A stretch of 64,000 nt of DNA, taken from contig CAMIVY010000008.1 of assembly GCA_946402275.1 (NCBI GenBank), positions 1 to 64,000 of the forward strand, read 5' to 3'. Shown piece by piece: positions 1 to 8,336 of this stretch. A program made the translations under genes and the position numbers. The notes beneath the pieces were generated by a model. That model had not been told where the DNA came from and did not search any database. It saw only the letters and a list, made by a program, of their open reading frames with translations. Source of the DNA: an uncultured Prevotella sp. Lineage in GTDB: Bacteria; Bacteroidota; Bacteroidia; Bacteroidales; Bacteroidaceae. How positions within the stretch are numbered: position 1 is the first letter of the stretch; every line of letters begins with the position of its first letter.

Positions 1-49
1 TAAAACGCCTCACTTTTCATCCAAAAAGTTTGGTTTTTAAAACAGTATC

Positions 50-64
50 TGTCCCTAGTGTTCC
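50..64. repeat. 15-bp direct repeat, copy 1
   Basis: TGTCCCTAGTGTTCC occurs here and again at 547-561, about 480 bases apart. The two copies bracket most of the gene-poor debris downstream of the restriction operon. They may mark the edges of a degraded mobile or REP-like element, but no transposase reading frame is visible. Confidence 0.55.
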
Positions 65-113
65 GGCATTTGCTCCCTGTAACCCTTAGGTGTACTTTCC
101 GACAACACGAAAT

Positions 114-262
114 GGTTACGGTTACAACTGTAACCATGTAACCGCAGAGGTGGATAAAGACATATAAACAAAATGTAATTTATTGAAAATTAGATGTTTA
201 TAACATGATAGAGTATTTTGGCTGGATAAAAAGGTTACATGGTTACAACTGTAACCGTAACC
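114..262. repeat. Pair of 30-bp inverted repeats built on GGTTAC
   Basis: Positions 114-143 and 233-262 are reverse complements of each other except at the centre. Each copy is itself a palindrome: two GGTTAC units face two GTAACC units around AACT. The pair could form a cruciform or be remnants of a small inverted-repeat element. The AT-rich 90 bases between them show no gene. Confidence 0.6.
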
Positions 263-342
263 GTTTTTGAGAGTCTGATTCCTCCCTATTCTGTCATTCA
301 GGAACAATATTCCAAGAGTAACAAAAATTACTTTTGGAGTAT

Positions 343-546
343 TTAAATTTCTATTCGGAGTAATTGTAAATACTTCCGGAGAAACCATCTCAACTTACAA
401 TATCGGATGTCAGTCACCCGTCCCTGTGGCACACAAAGCTTGATTTCTTTTTTCGTCAGGCCGCAGAGCTGATAGACGATGTGGTCGATTCCTGATTCAA
501 AGCAGCTCACGGGAACCGTCCGTTTTTTAGGAGTGAAACGCTGACC
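343..546 (-). pseudogene. Remnant of an N6-adenine DNA methyltransferase C-terminus
   Basis: The minus strand is open from about 546 down to a TAA at 343-345. Its middle part (436-489) encodes IDHIVYQLCGLTKKEIKL, which matches the C-terminal pattern ID-x-VYxLYGLTxEEI common in adenine methyltransferases of restriction and BREX-like systems. No start, catalytic motif or upstream domain is present, so this is a leftover tail. The sequence after the motif looks random. It lies just downstream of a living restriction operon, which suggests earlier turnover of restriction genes at this site. The family assignment rests on one short motif. Confidence 0.45.
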
Positions 547-561
547 TGTCCCTAGTGTTCC
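547..561. repeat. 15-bp direct repeat, copy 2
   Basis: Identical to 50-64. This copy lies at the upstream end of the methyltransferase remnant at 343-546 and just before the charged ORF tail at 561-653, so it is probably a junction scar. Confidence 0.55.
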
Positions 562-653
562 AGATAGACATTGAGAAAGCGAGAAGAGTCAAGGAACTCG
601 AAAAGCAAGAACTAGAAGAGGAAGATAACAACAGCCAGCCCCCTCATGTATAG
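561..653 (+). pseudogene. Orphan charged C-terminal ORF tail
   Basis: An open frame of about 30 codons ends in TAG at 651-653 and encodes a Lys/Glu-rich tail ending in NNSQPPHV. It begins directly at the second copy of the 15-bp direct repeat and has no start codon with a plausible upstream signal. The codon pattern and charge suggest a true protein C-terminus. The parent family is not recognised. Confidence 0.3.
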
Positions 654-658
654 CGGTT

Positions 659-693
659 GAGTGCACAAGCGGAACCGCCCCCCTTGTGCACTC
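659..693. terminator. GC-rich hairpin downstream of the first restriction operon
   Basis: GAGTGCACAAG (659-669) pairs with CTTGTGCACTC (683-693) around a C-rich loop. It lies about 70 bases past the stop of the helicase/methyltransferase gene. No clear U-tract follows on either strand, so it may be a boundary or RNA-stabilising hairpin rather than a classical terminator. Confidence 0.4.
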
Positions 694-763
694 GAGTATT
701 GTAACAAGGATGCCCCCTGTCAAATTTTTTGTCGTTGCAATAAATTGGTGCTAGGAGAAATTA

Positions 764-3700
764 TCACATTGGTTTGATTACAGACCTGATGAAATCAATT
801 TCATCTTCTATCCCATATTTAGCATATAGCTGATTATCTATCTCGTCTATGGATTTGCTCCAGTCAATATCACTATCTTTTGTAAAGTCTTGAAGGGGGA
901 CGAATTGGAAAACACTAGATGGATTATCTTGTGTCTTCTTCTTAATGAATACCAAGTAACGGAAAAATCTAGTATACATATATTTGATTATGTTTCTGCA
1001 TATTTTTGCAGTTAATTTATTTTCTTTTTGATTCCAACCTATTAGTAAGTATGTCTGTGAACAAACGCTTTTTGGCTCACCATAAAAAGGGTGGCCAATT
1101 ATTTGATGCGGTAATGCGTCTCCTCCGTTAAAAGCTTTTGAAAGATAGACTTTATGATATTTAATTGTTTCAGCGTTTTTAGGAATATCAGACTCCTTTA
1201 TCCATGCATAACCTTGAGCCTCAACTTGTCTATTTAGATAATATTTAATGCTATAAGTTTTGTCCTTTTCTTTTTTATATTTATTCCATCTTGTCGTAAG
1301 CTTACCACCTTTATCATAGAAATGTTGTGGTCCAACTAAAGTGTCAAACGAATAACCCTCATTAAAATAATTACCCTCAACATTAATAATTTTCTTGATT
1401 ATGTCAGATGCTTTAGGATCTCTGATAACAATACCAGCACCAAGGGAATTTAAAAAATCAATGTAGGAATACTCTTGCTTGGCTTGATGTAAAGTATAAT
1501 GGCATTTTCCAGTATAAGAATCACTATATAAGAAATAGTTAACACCACCTTTAAGCTCAACGTCTTTAAAACAATCGGTTGTATCATAGAAATCACGGAT
1601 TTCAATAAAATGATTGCCGTTTATGAGATTTTTTACCCATTTATCAGATATACCCTGACCGGTACCCGTCATCCAACGACTGGGTATTAATAAAGTTATG
1701 TAATGGGGTGAAAGCATGCGGGCAACCTCAACAAAAGCGGGATAAATCGCTGATGAAAAGGCCTTGTTAATACCAGCCTTATCAGTTGCTTTAATTGACT
1801 GATATGGAGGATTTCCTACTATTGCGTCGAATTTCATATCTTTAAGTGCTTTTATATATTTCTCGTTTTTGCTTGAATCAATTAAATCGAATGTATTGTA
1901 GTCTTTAATAATATTCTTTGAAGGAATGCCTAAAAGTGAGAATACTTTACGTGTGAATTCTTCTCCAGAAGTTGAAGTTGGGATTGCATATATATTCTTT
2001 TTACCATCTTCATTTCCTAACTCGCAGTATCGTTCATATAGTGCACAAGTGAATTCTCCTTGTTTAGAAGCAACGTCAAGAATCTTCTTATTTTGGCTAA
2101 AACAGTCTTCTGGCAGTATATCAACTATTTCTTTGGCTCGATTGGAAGGTGTTATAATTTCCGATACTGACATTCGTCCAAATCTTCGCATAGCATTCTT
2201 TACTCGTTCTACTGGTTGAATATTTTCGTCTTTGAGCAAGTCACTCATATCGTGAATCTTGTAATCAAACTCATTCAGTACGGAGTTCGAGATTGCTTGA
2301 CGAAGTGTTTCGATATCAGATTTCCTAAGTCCAATGTGGCGAGCGATTCTACGATTATCATCATTTGCGTCAATGACGTTGACTATATCAGTCATTGTTT
2401 TTAATCTGTCATCGGAAAGCAGAGCAAAAATAAGAATCTGGAAATAGAAAGTGTACAAGCGCTCTCTTGTTTTCTCTTCTTCTGTTTTTTCCCCATTCCC
2501 TCCATCAGAAGAACTTGTTGATGAAGTATCGGATGTAGCAGAATCATCAGTATCGGAAGTGGCAGAATCAGTAAAATCATTCGTTTCGCCTTCGTGAGCC
2601 CCTAACTTAATGCCTTTAGACGAATCTATAGGATCAAGATTTTTAATGATGGATAGTATATGATCATTCAATAGCAGTTTTTCGTCAATAGGAATCTCTT
2701 GCGCTTCGTCCATTGCAGATCTGTTGGCGTTATATTTTCGAACCTCATCCATCACATTTGAAGCCTTAACTTCATGCATCTTACCTTTGTCCACAATTAT
2801 GATTGGGGATATTTGAAGCTCCCTCTCTAATCGTTTCTCAACATTTTCGTTACCATTTAAGTTGGTGTTGTATGTGTAGATTTTTGATTTCTTTTCTTGC
2901 AGCACAAACATGCGGTTAGGCGAGAAATCAACCAGGAGTGTTTGAGGCTTATTGTCTATTTTTATTAAGTCCCCTTCTGCATTAACGTAGGTGGATATGT
3001 AGGGGTTTTGTATGCGGAAAATGGCTTGGTCGTATTCCTGAGGAGAACTTGTTTCTTTAAGAAAGACCATCGTATCCCATTCCTTCACCGTTGACCCTGT
3101 GAGCATTCTATTAACGGTCAGAGTAATCGTTTTCTGGTTTTTCTTTTCGCAACTTGCAATATGCTCGGCTACTCTGTCTGGAGAACCGAAGCGGCTTTCT
3201 AAGCCTGCGATATTTACTATCTCATATTTGTTTAGATTCTTAAAATGGTTGTTGTCGTTCTTTAGTAGAGCCTCCATTGCATCGCATGAAGCACAAAGAG
3301 GCAAGACAAAGACCATGTGTCTACACATTTTCCCCTTCTTTATTTTATCATAATCAAGAAAGCCAAACACCTCATCGTCCCGCTTGCTTCCATCAATTAC
3401 TTTTAGAAAATCTAGTACTTCAGCTTCATGCTTAAATTTTCTAAAATTTTTTCTTGCGTCTTTTATTGTAGACTTGGGTTCAAAGAGGGTGAATAAGGAT
3501 GTACTTTGTCCTTTATCTTTGAGTGATTCTAACAATTGTTTTGCCGATTTGTTGGGATTGAAGGCAAAACGAATCATCTCAGGAAAACCAAAGTATGGAT
3601 TATCCCAATATTGATAAGGCTTACCAGTTAAGGGGTTTTCTACTTTAAGTTCAATGTTTTGCTTATTGTCTTCGTCCCATTTCTGCTTCTCATCAGCAAT

Positions 3701-4837
3701 ATCTACATAAGTCACCATCGAGATGACATCCTCTTTCTTGAATTCACTACCCATCAAGATTTTATACGGAGTGCCCGAAAGATGAAGGGTGGTGTCAACG
3801 TTAAAGCGCTTTTTGATTATCTGGTACGTTTCTTCTGCATTAGTATCAACTTCTTCTGCTTGCAACTCTTCTATGCGCTTCAATTCTTCTTCAACTTTAT
3901 CTTCCTTCCACTTATATGTTTCCTTGAGCACATAACCATACTTCTCTGCTCGTGCACCAAAGTGGGTTTCATCTACAATCAGCAGGTCAATGTGAGTGTT
4001 AAAAATTTGATGATGTTTCTCCTTAATATTCTCACCTTGTAAATCCTGTAGTGTTAGGAAAACAGCAACGCGTTTGCCCTCGTTCAGATGATACTGAATA
4101 ATTCCATCTGTTTGAAAATCATCTTTTGAAAGGAAAACAAAGTCCTTAAAATTAACATGCCCACGAATCGTTTTGTCCCACTCTGAGGCAACATCTGCTT
4201 TTGCTGAAACAATTAAAACTACATGAGCATCTTGTGCCATAGCACAGCACATCGCCGTATGCGATTTGCCAAAGCGCATGACTGCATACATAAGCAGATT
4301 GCGATGCTGGGCATCATAGGCTGATTTGAAATTGTCAACAACTTTTGATTGAATATCTCGTAGTGGAAAGTCTTTCCGTTCTATTTCTGGCTTTGATTCT
4401 TGTCCGTCAGACTTATATAGCTTATATTTAGTGGTGTTAGCATTCGCAGCTATATCATCAATTGCTTCTTTGACATCTTCAGGAACCGCGTCTTTAAAAA
4501 ATTCGTTTGAGTAATATACTCCTTTGGGTACTTCGTTCTCAGGTAATACTGAGCGTTGCTTTTCGTGAATTAAATATTGGTGAACAGAATAGTCCCTAAA
4601 ATGCAATATTTCCTTTGTACGCACTTGCGCCAACCACTCCCATTCAGGCAAATGATAGAGGTCTTCATAACCTTTCCTGCTTCTCCATTCTGCCAAACGA
4701 GTACCAATCAGACGCGAAGTGTCACCTACCTTTAAATAGCTGGGGAAAGTATTGGTCATAAAGGCATAAATATGGCGATCTATGCGGCCGTGAATTATTT
4801 CATTTATATCGGATGTGTCAATTCTCATTAGGCTCAT
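764..4837 (-). CDS. Restriction enzyme: GIY-YIG-like nuclease, SF2 helicase and N6-adenine methyltransferase fusion
   Basis: A 1357-residue protein with three parts. Residues about 20-75 resemble a T5orf172/GIY-YIG nuclease (HIYAFMTN, then KVGDTSR and RLAEWR). Residues about 155-680 are a superfamily 2 motor with MRFGKS as Walker A, VDETHFG as the DEAD-box equivalent and SGTPYK as motif III. An acidic Ser/Thr-rich linker follows (about 810-835). Residues about 935-1160 are an adenine methyltransferase with LDVASKQGEF as motif I and NPPYQ as motif IV. The last 200 residues are probably target recognition. The layout suggests cutting, translocation and modification in one chain. The start at 4837 overlaps the upstream gene by 20 bases; Met at 4828 is an alternative. 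AT-rich compared with the core genes, consistent with transfer. The nuclease call is the least certain part. Confidence 0.85.
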   Translation of the reverse strand: MSLMRIDTSDINEIIHGRIDRHIYAFMTNTFPSYLKVGDTSRLIGTRLAEWRSRKGYEDLYHLPEWEWLAQVRTKEILHFRDYSVHQYLIHEKQRSVLPENEVPKGVYYSNEFFKDAVPEDVKEAIDDIAANANTTKYKLYKSDGQESKPEIERKDFPLRDIQSKVVDNFKSAYDAQHRNLLMYAVMRFGKSHTAMCCAMAQDAHVVLIVSAKADVASEWDKTIRGHVNFKDFVFLSKDDFQTDGIIQYHLNEGKRVAVFLTLQDLQGENIKEKHHQIFNTHIDLLIVDETHFGARAEKYGYVLKETYKWKEDKVEEELKRIEELQAEEVDTNAEETYQIIKKRFNVDTTLHLSGTPYKILMGSEFKKEDVISMVTYVDIADEKQKWDEDNKQNIELKVENPLTGKPYQYWDNPYFGFPEMIRFAFNPNKSAKQLLESLKDKGQSTSLFTLFEPKSTIKDARKNFRKFKHEAEVLDFLKVIDGSKRDDEVFGFLDYDKIKKGKMCRHMVFVLPLCASCDAMEALLKNDNNHFKNLNKYEIVNIAGLESRFGSPDRVAEHIASCEKKNQKTITLTVNRMLTGSTVKEWDTMVFLKETSSPQEYDQAIFRIQNPYISTYVNAEGDLIKIDNKPQTLLVDFSPNRMFVLQEKKSKIYTYNTNLNGNENVEKRLERELQISPIIIVDKGKMHEVKASNVMDEVRKYNANRSAMDEAQEIPIDEKLLLNDHILSIIKNLDPIDSSKGIKLGAHEGETNDFTDSATSDTDDSATSDTSSTSSSDGGNGEKTEEEKTRERLYTFYFQILIFALLSDDRLKTMTDIVNVIDANDDNRRIARHIGLRKSDIETLRQAISNSVLNEFDYKIHDMSDLLKDENIQPVERVKNAMRRFGRMSVSEIITPSNRAKEIVDILPEDCFSQNKKILDVASKQGEFTCALYERYCELGNEDGKKNIYAIPTSTSGEEFTRKVFSLLGIPSKNIIKDYNTFDLIDSSKNEKYIKALKDMKFDAIVGNPPYQSIKATDKAGINKAFSSAIYPAFVEVARMLSPHYITLLIPSRWMTGTGQGISDKWVKNLINGNHFIEIRDFYDTTDCFKDVELKGGVNYFLYSDSYTGKCHYTLHQAKQEYSYIDFLNSLGAGIVIRDPKASDIIKKIINVEGNYFNEGYSFDTLVGPQHFYDKGGKLTTRWNKYKKEKDKTYSIKYYLNRQVEAQGYAWIKESDIPKNAETIKYHKVYLSKAFNGGDALPHQIIGHPFYGEPKSVCSQTYLLIGWNQKENKLTAKICRNIIKYMYTRFFRYLVFIKKKTQDNPSSVFQFVPLQDFTKDSDIDWSKSIDEIDNQLYAKYGIEDEIDFIRSVIKPM

Positions 4838-5903
4838 TGGTATTATTTATTAGTGAACGAAACTCTATTTTTTGTTTCTCTCTGTCCTTTACTCCCCAAT
4901 CTCGTATGAGACAAGGTATTCCATTGTGTCGGAGGATGTCGTCTTTGATGCAACCAAGGCACTCCTGTTCTTCAAACTTAGGCTCAGGGACAGGAACAGC
5001 CTCATCAGGGAACATCAGACTGATTGGATTATTTTTTGCCTCATCTATTTCTTTCTGGTTGGTGCATATCGTTGTTACATGGCAGCTATCTGGCACAACG
5101 CATTTCAACCCATCCATCTGCCAAATATTCCAAGAAACGATGTAGGCAATGTAGTTGATGCTTTTCAATAAAGGGGATTTGTTGAACTTTGCCTTGTAGT
5201 TCTCGATAAAGGTCCAAAGCAAAGCCTCACGTGCAAGCAGAAGGTTATCGCCCTGCCATTCGTAGCCGTAGATATTCTTGTAAGCTACCTGAGCCCATTC
5301 CAGCCACTCACCGCTTGTATCTGTATTCTCGCTCACCACACGCAGTTTTCTGTCGAGTATGCCGATGCGTCTTTCTAAGGGGATGTATTTACCAGTAGTG
5401 GTGTCATAACGACTGACGAGGTATGGAGCCTCACCACAAGTAATCTCCATACGAGTTGCCTTCACATAGTCCTTCCATGTTTTACCTTCTGGAAACTCTA
5501 TCTTTTTACGATTAACTCTCCATGTGTGTTTAGAAGTATTTTCTGTATTGAAAACATTCTTGCGTCCAAACCATGCTTCGTCAACCAAATTGTTCTGAGC
5601 ATTACAAACCCAAGAAGGTGTAAATACTTCTGCCATCCCTTTGGCACGATCCGTCTGTTGTTCTTTGGATTTAAGCACACGAGGACGAATCACCATTCCC
5701 CGTTCACCCGTTATCAGATGGGGCAGAATCTCAGAACGGTAATCATACTCTGAGCCGAGCGCTTCATAGTCATGCGTCGCCCAGAAGATGTTTTTGCCCG
5801 TGGTATGGTCACGCAGAAGTGTGTCAAGCACCTCTGCCGACAATGCCAGCAGGTCGTCCTCCCTGATGTCGATACAGGCAGGACTTTCGTCTTTATTGGA
5901 CAT
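4818..5903 (-). CDS. Restriction endonuclease subunit M-type protein
   Basis: A 361-residue protein recognised as the family annotated as restriction endonuclease subunit M. Landmarks are AEVFTPSWVCN near residue 90, a motif I-like EITCGEAPYLVSRYD near 155, YEWQGDNLLLAREAL near 215 and SWNIWQMDGLK near 260. No NPPY catalytic motif is visible, so it is probably not a complete methyltransferase on its own and more likely partners the downstream fusion protein, whose start it overlaps. First gene of its operon. The start codon at 5903 lies five bases after the end of a large predicted RNA structure (5909-6064), so initiation may be controlled by folding. Confidence 0.8.
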   Translation of the reverse strand: MSNKDESPACIDIREDDLLALSAEVLDTLLRDHTTGKNIFWATHDYEALGSEYDYRSEILPHLITGERGMVIRPRVLKSKEQQTDRAKGMAEVFTPSWVCNAQNNLVDEAWFGRKNVFNTENTSKHTWRVNRKKIEFPEGKTWKDYVKATRMEITCGEAPYLVSRYDTTTGKYIPLERRIGILDRKLRVVSENTDTSGEWLEWAQVAYKNIYGYEWQGDNLLLAREALLWTFIENYKAKFNKSPLLKSINYIAYIVSWNIWQMDGLKCVVPDSCHVTTICTNQKEIDEAKNNPISLMFPDEAVPVPEPKFEEQECLGCIKDDILRHNGIPCLIRDWGVKDREKQKIEFRSLINNTNEPNEN

Positions 5904-6233
5904 TCTTTGCGCTTATAGCTTAATGGCAAAAGCACTTATCAGAACTCTTTGGGCCTTTATACAGCAAAGCCTCTATACACGATAAAAGCGTGTCCGCTCT
6001 TACCAGATATAGAGGCTCTCGCATTGCCCAATCAAGTGATAAGTGACGTCCACGCTATAAGCGCGAACAGTCACAATTATCAGCATCTTGATTTTATAAT
6101 GAAATTTGCGAGATTTCTATATCTTCTAATAACTGCTCATGTCGTTATTGTTTAACCCACTAAAATCGCACCCCCACCCTGCACTCAGGGATTCATGCCG
6201 AAGCATGCGCCGTTTACGACGATTGGGTGTACT
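5904..6233 (-). ncRNA. Long structured 5' leader (or independent RNA) of the first restriction operon
   Basis: About 330 bases lie between the promoter at 6240-6269 and the first start codon at 5903. The 5' part (6155-6228) is closed by 6155-6158 with 6225-6228 and 6164-6168 with 6220-6224. It holds hairpins 6177-6190, 6194-6207 (minus-strand UUCG tetraloop closed by C-G) and 6208-6221, the last competing slightly with the closing helix. A central hairpin is 6128-6149. The 3' part is one long nested stem: 5909-5919/6054-6064 (11 bp), 5933-5941/6037-6045 (9 bp), 5949-5954/6026-6031 (6 bp), 5968-5977/6008-6017 (10 bp) and a terminal hairpin at 5978-5992. All pairings were read directly from the sequence. 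Function and RNA family are unknown. Confidence 0.6.
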
Positions 6234-6239
6234 TGTTTG

Positions 6240-6269
6240 CAAAAGTACAAAAATAAAATGATAAACCAA
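6240..6269 (-). promoter_or_regulatory. Promoter of the first restriction operon
   Basis: Minus strand TACTTTTG (6240-6247) matches the Bacteroidetes -7 box TAnnTTTG. TTGG at 6266-6269 sits 18 bases upstream. Transcription would begin near 6233 and produce the long structured leader. Confidence 0.65.
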
Positions 6270-6464
6270 TGTTTTTCACAAAAAATATACGAGAATTGGG
6301 ATGAAAGGGGTATTTCGGAGGGTCAATAAAAAACAGAACGATGGTACATACGGATTGTCTTTTTATTGTATATTTTTTCAAAATGCATGGTTTTCTAGAG
6401 AATTGGTATTTTTCGGGTAATTCTGCCTGTTTTGCGCTTGAAAATTTGAAAAAAAAATTGCCAG

Positions 6465-7000
6465 TCAGCCTACATGCCTACATAAAAATGCCTTCAAACC
6501 CTTTGTACATCGTGGTTTTCCGAGTTTTCAAGCCTACATAAAGCCTACATAAGCCTACATAAAGCCTACATAAAATTAGGGGTTTTGGGGGTAAAACATG
6601 TGTTTTTTGAAGTTTTCATAGGCAGGTAGCACAACGAAATATGCGTTTTCGCAAGATGTAAATCGAGTAATTGCAAATGAATTCTCTAGAGAATTTACTG
6701 ACAGAACACGTACTTGCAATTGCTAGATAGGCTAGTAACCGTTCAATTCTCTAGAGAATTCAATTGCATTATAGTATCTGGAAAAATGCAAAAACTGTAT
6801 TTTCTTAGTGCCAAATGCCTATGAAAAAAAATACAAAAAAATGTATTTTCTTAGTGCTAAATTCCTATAAAAAAAACAAAAACTACCGTTTTCGAGCCAA
6901 AAACATGTAGGCTTTATGTAGGCTTATGTAGGCTTGAAAACTTCTATAATACCGATGTACAAAGGATTTGAAGTCATTTTTATGTAGGCATGTAGGCTGA
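6465..7000. repeat. Nested inverted repeat with GCCTACATAA iterons and TTCTCTAGAGAA palindromes
   Basis: The arms are 6465-6569 and 6905-7000, imperfect reverse complements of about 100 bases. Each arm holds several GCCTACATAA units spaced 10-11 bases, about one helical turn. The 335-base interior has two copies of the palindrome TTCTCTAGAGAA with longer inverted flanks (about 6671-6700 and 6742-6770), and a direct repeat of about 38 bases (from about 6798 and 6841). The interval 6290-7110 contains no credible gene. It could be a protein-bound control region, a MITE-like element or a plasmid-type origin relic. Confidence 0.7.
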
Positions 7001-7115
7001 TAGCGATATTTTTCAAAAAAAAAAAGCATCTGAACTTTTCGTATTTTTATTCACATCTTTGTGACAGCAAAAAGGAGGGATAATTGGTTTATATGCGAAA
7101 AAAACTCCAAAAAGT

Positions 7116-7146
7116 TTGGAAAGTAGCAAAAAACGCTGTATATTTG
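7116..7146 (+). promoter_or_regulatory. Promoter of the 7216 operon
   Basis: TTGG (7116-7119), 19 bases, then TATATTTG (7139-7146). Matches the Bacteroidetes consensus. The leader before the start at 7216 is about 60 bases. Confidence 0.7.
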
Positions 7147-7215
7147 CAAAATAAACGTCATTACAGATGACATATGACATCAGAGAAAATAACAAAAACT
7201 TAAAATTTTAGGCGT

Positions 7216-8322
7216 ATGAAAAAGAAAAGTATTATCCTGTATTCGTTGGCAGCCATATGCGTCATCGGATTGATTATATCTTACTATGTTGATTGGCCTG
7301 TAAATCTCAACGAGGCCGATGGAGATATCGCCAAAGCTGCTAAATTCTCTCGTGAGCAAGCTTCCGAGAAGATTACTAATATGGAAGAACTCCTTCAGAC
7401 CGACTCTGCCTTCAAGGATGATATTGTGACAGCCCAGGTGGTGATGCAGACACGCACCGTCCAGTTCGCCACGCTGGTTGACATGTCAAATGAGGTAGCA
7501 GGCAAAATCCCTGCATTTGCCGAGGTGCTGAAGGAAATGAACGCCAAGCGTGAGATGGTGGACAATGTTGCCAGTTCGCTGGCAGAGTCAGCCGACAACC
7601 TGAATGCCGCCCTTGGTGGTGAGGAGTGTCCCGACTTGGCCCAGTCCTCCATCAACGCCTCACTGGCTTACATGACGTTGCAGAAGCAGAACAATTTGGC
7701 CACCCGTTTCATCGAGACCACCGACAAGTATCTAGAGACAGCTCAGGGTAATGATAAACTGAAGCTTGTTCGCGACCAGTGGTTGGAGTACCAGCAGATG
7801 ACTGCTGCCCTCGAGGGTGACAAGGCAAGTGCTGAGGCATGGGCCAAGAAGAGCAACCTGCTTAGTGGCGAAAAGGCTCTTGCTGCCATAGCTAATTTCG
7901 GTATTGCTGAACGTTTAGTTGTGCTGCAAAGCTGCGAGTTAGCCAAGAGTTTTAAGCTTCCCAGTCAGATTGGAAACGCAATTCGGCCAAAGGCTCTCGA
8001 AAATGAGATCAGTAAGCTTTGCAATGCTCAGAAGGAATTTCTTTCCGTTAAACCACGCAAGATTGATTCTCATAATGCTCAGAAGGAGATTCTTGCCGGT
8101 AAAAAACGAAGGATTGATTCCTATAATGCATTGATGTTGCGTAGCGGTAGCAAGGTGATGGAGGCTTTCAACACCTCATTGAGCAATGTCGCAAAAAATC
8201 ATGCCCTGAATCAGAGCCAGAATATCGGTCTCGGCCTTGTGATTGGCAACGTGATCAGTGAGACAGCAGCAGCCAACAATAGTGTAATGCTGAACAAAAA
8301 AGGCCCAATAATTGATAAATAA
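7216..8322 (+). CDS. Membrane-anchored coiled-coil protein of unknown function
   Basis: A 368-residue protein with one N-terminal hydrophobic segment (about residues 5-24) followed by a long, mostly helical region rich in Ala, Leu, Glu and Lys. It is probably anchored in the inner membrane with a periplasmic helical domain. Residues about 270-303 hold a 17-residue tandem duplication: NAQKE, then RKIDSH or RRIDSY (bases 8023-8124). First gene of an operon that continues into the metallopeptidase at 8337 after 14 bases. No known family was recognised. The start is well placed behind a consensus promoter. Confidence 0.75.
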   Translation: MKKKSIILYSLAAICVIGLIISYYVDWPVNLNEADGDIAKAAKFSREQASEKITNMEELLQTDSAFKDDIVTAQVVMQTRTVQFATLVDMSNEVAGKIPAFAEVLKEMNAKREMVDNVASSLAESADNLNAALGGEECPDLAQSSINASLAYMTLQKQNNLATRFIETTDKYLETAQGNDKLKLVRDQWLEYQQMTAALEGDKASAEAWAKKSNLLSGEKALAAIANFGIAERLVVLQSCELAKSFKLPSQIGNAIRPKALENEISKLCNAQKEFLSVKPRKIDSHNAQKEILAGKKRRIDSYNALMLRSGSKVMEAFNTSLSNVAKNHALNQSQNIGLGLVIGNVISETAAANNSVMLNKKGPIIDK

Positions 8323-8336
8323 TTACTGCGGTGTAC

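Noticed and set aside
122..388. 88-codon minus-strand frame in the left debris
   Set aside because: It crosses the GGTTAC inverted repeats and has random composition.
5909..6064. tRNA- or tmRNA-like ends: 7-bp acceptor-like pairing and a D-arm-like segment on the plus strand
   Set aside because: No anticodon stem, no T-arm with the TTCGA-type loop and no 3' CCA context. The pairing is better explained as the base of the long stem.
5904..6236. Known structured RNAs such as RNase P RNA, SRP RNA, tmRNA or a retron msr-msd
   Set aside because: None of their conserved motifs was seen and no reverse transcriptase gene is nearby.
6531..6575. CRISPR-like array from the repeated GCCTACATAA units
   Set aside because: Units are 10-11 bases with no spacers, and no cas gene is present.
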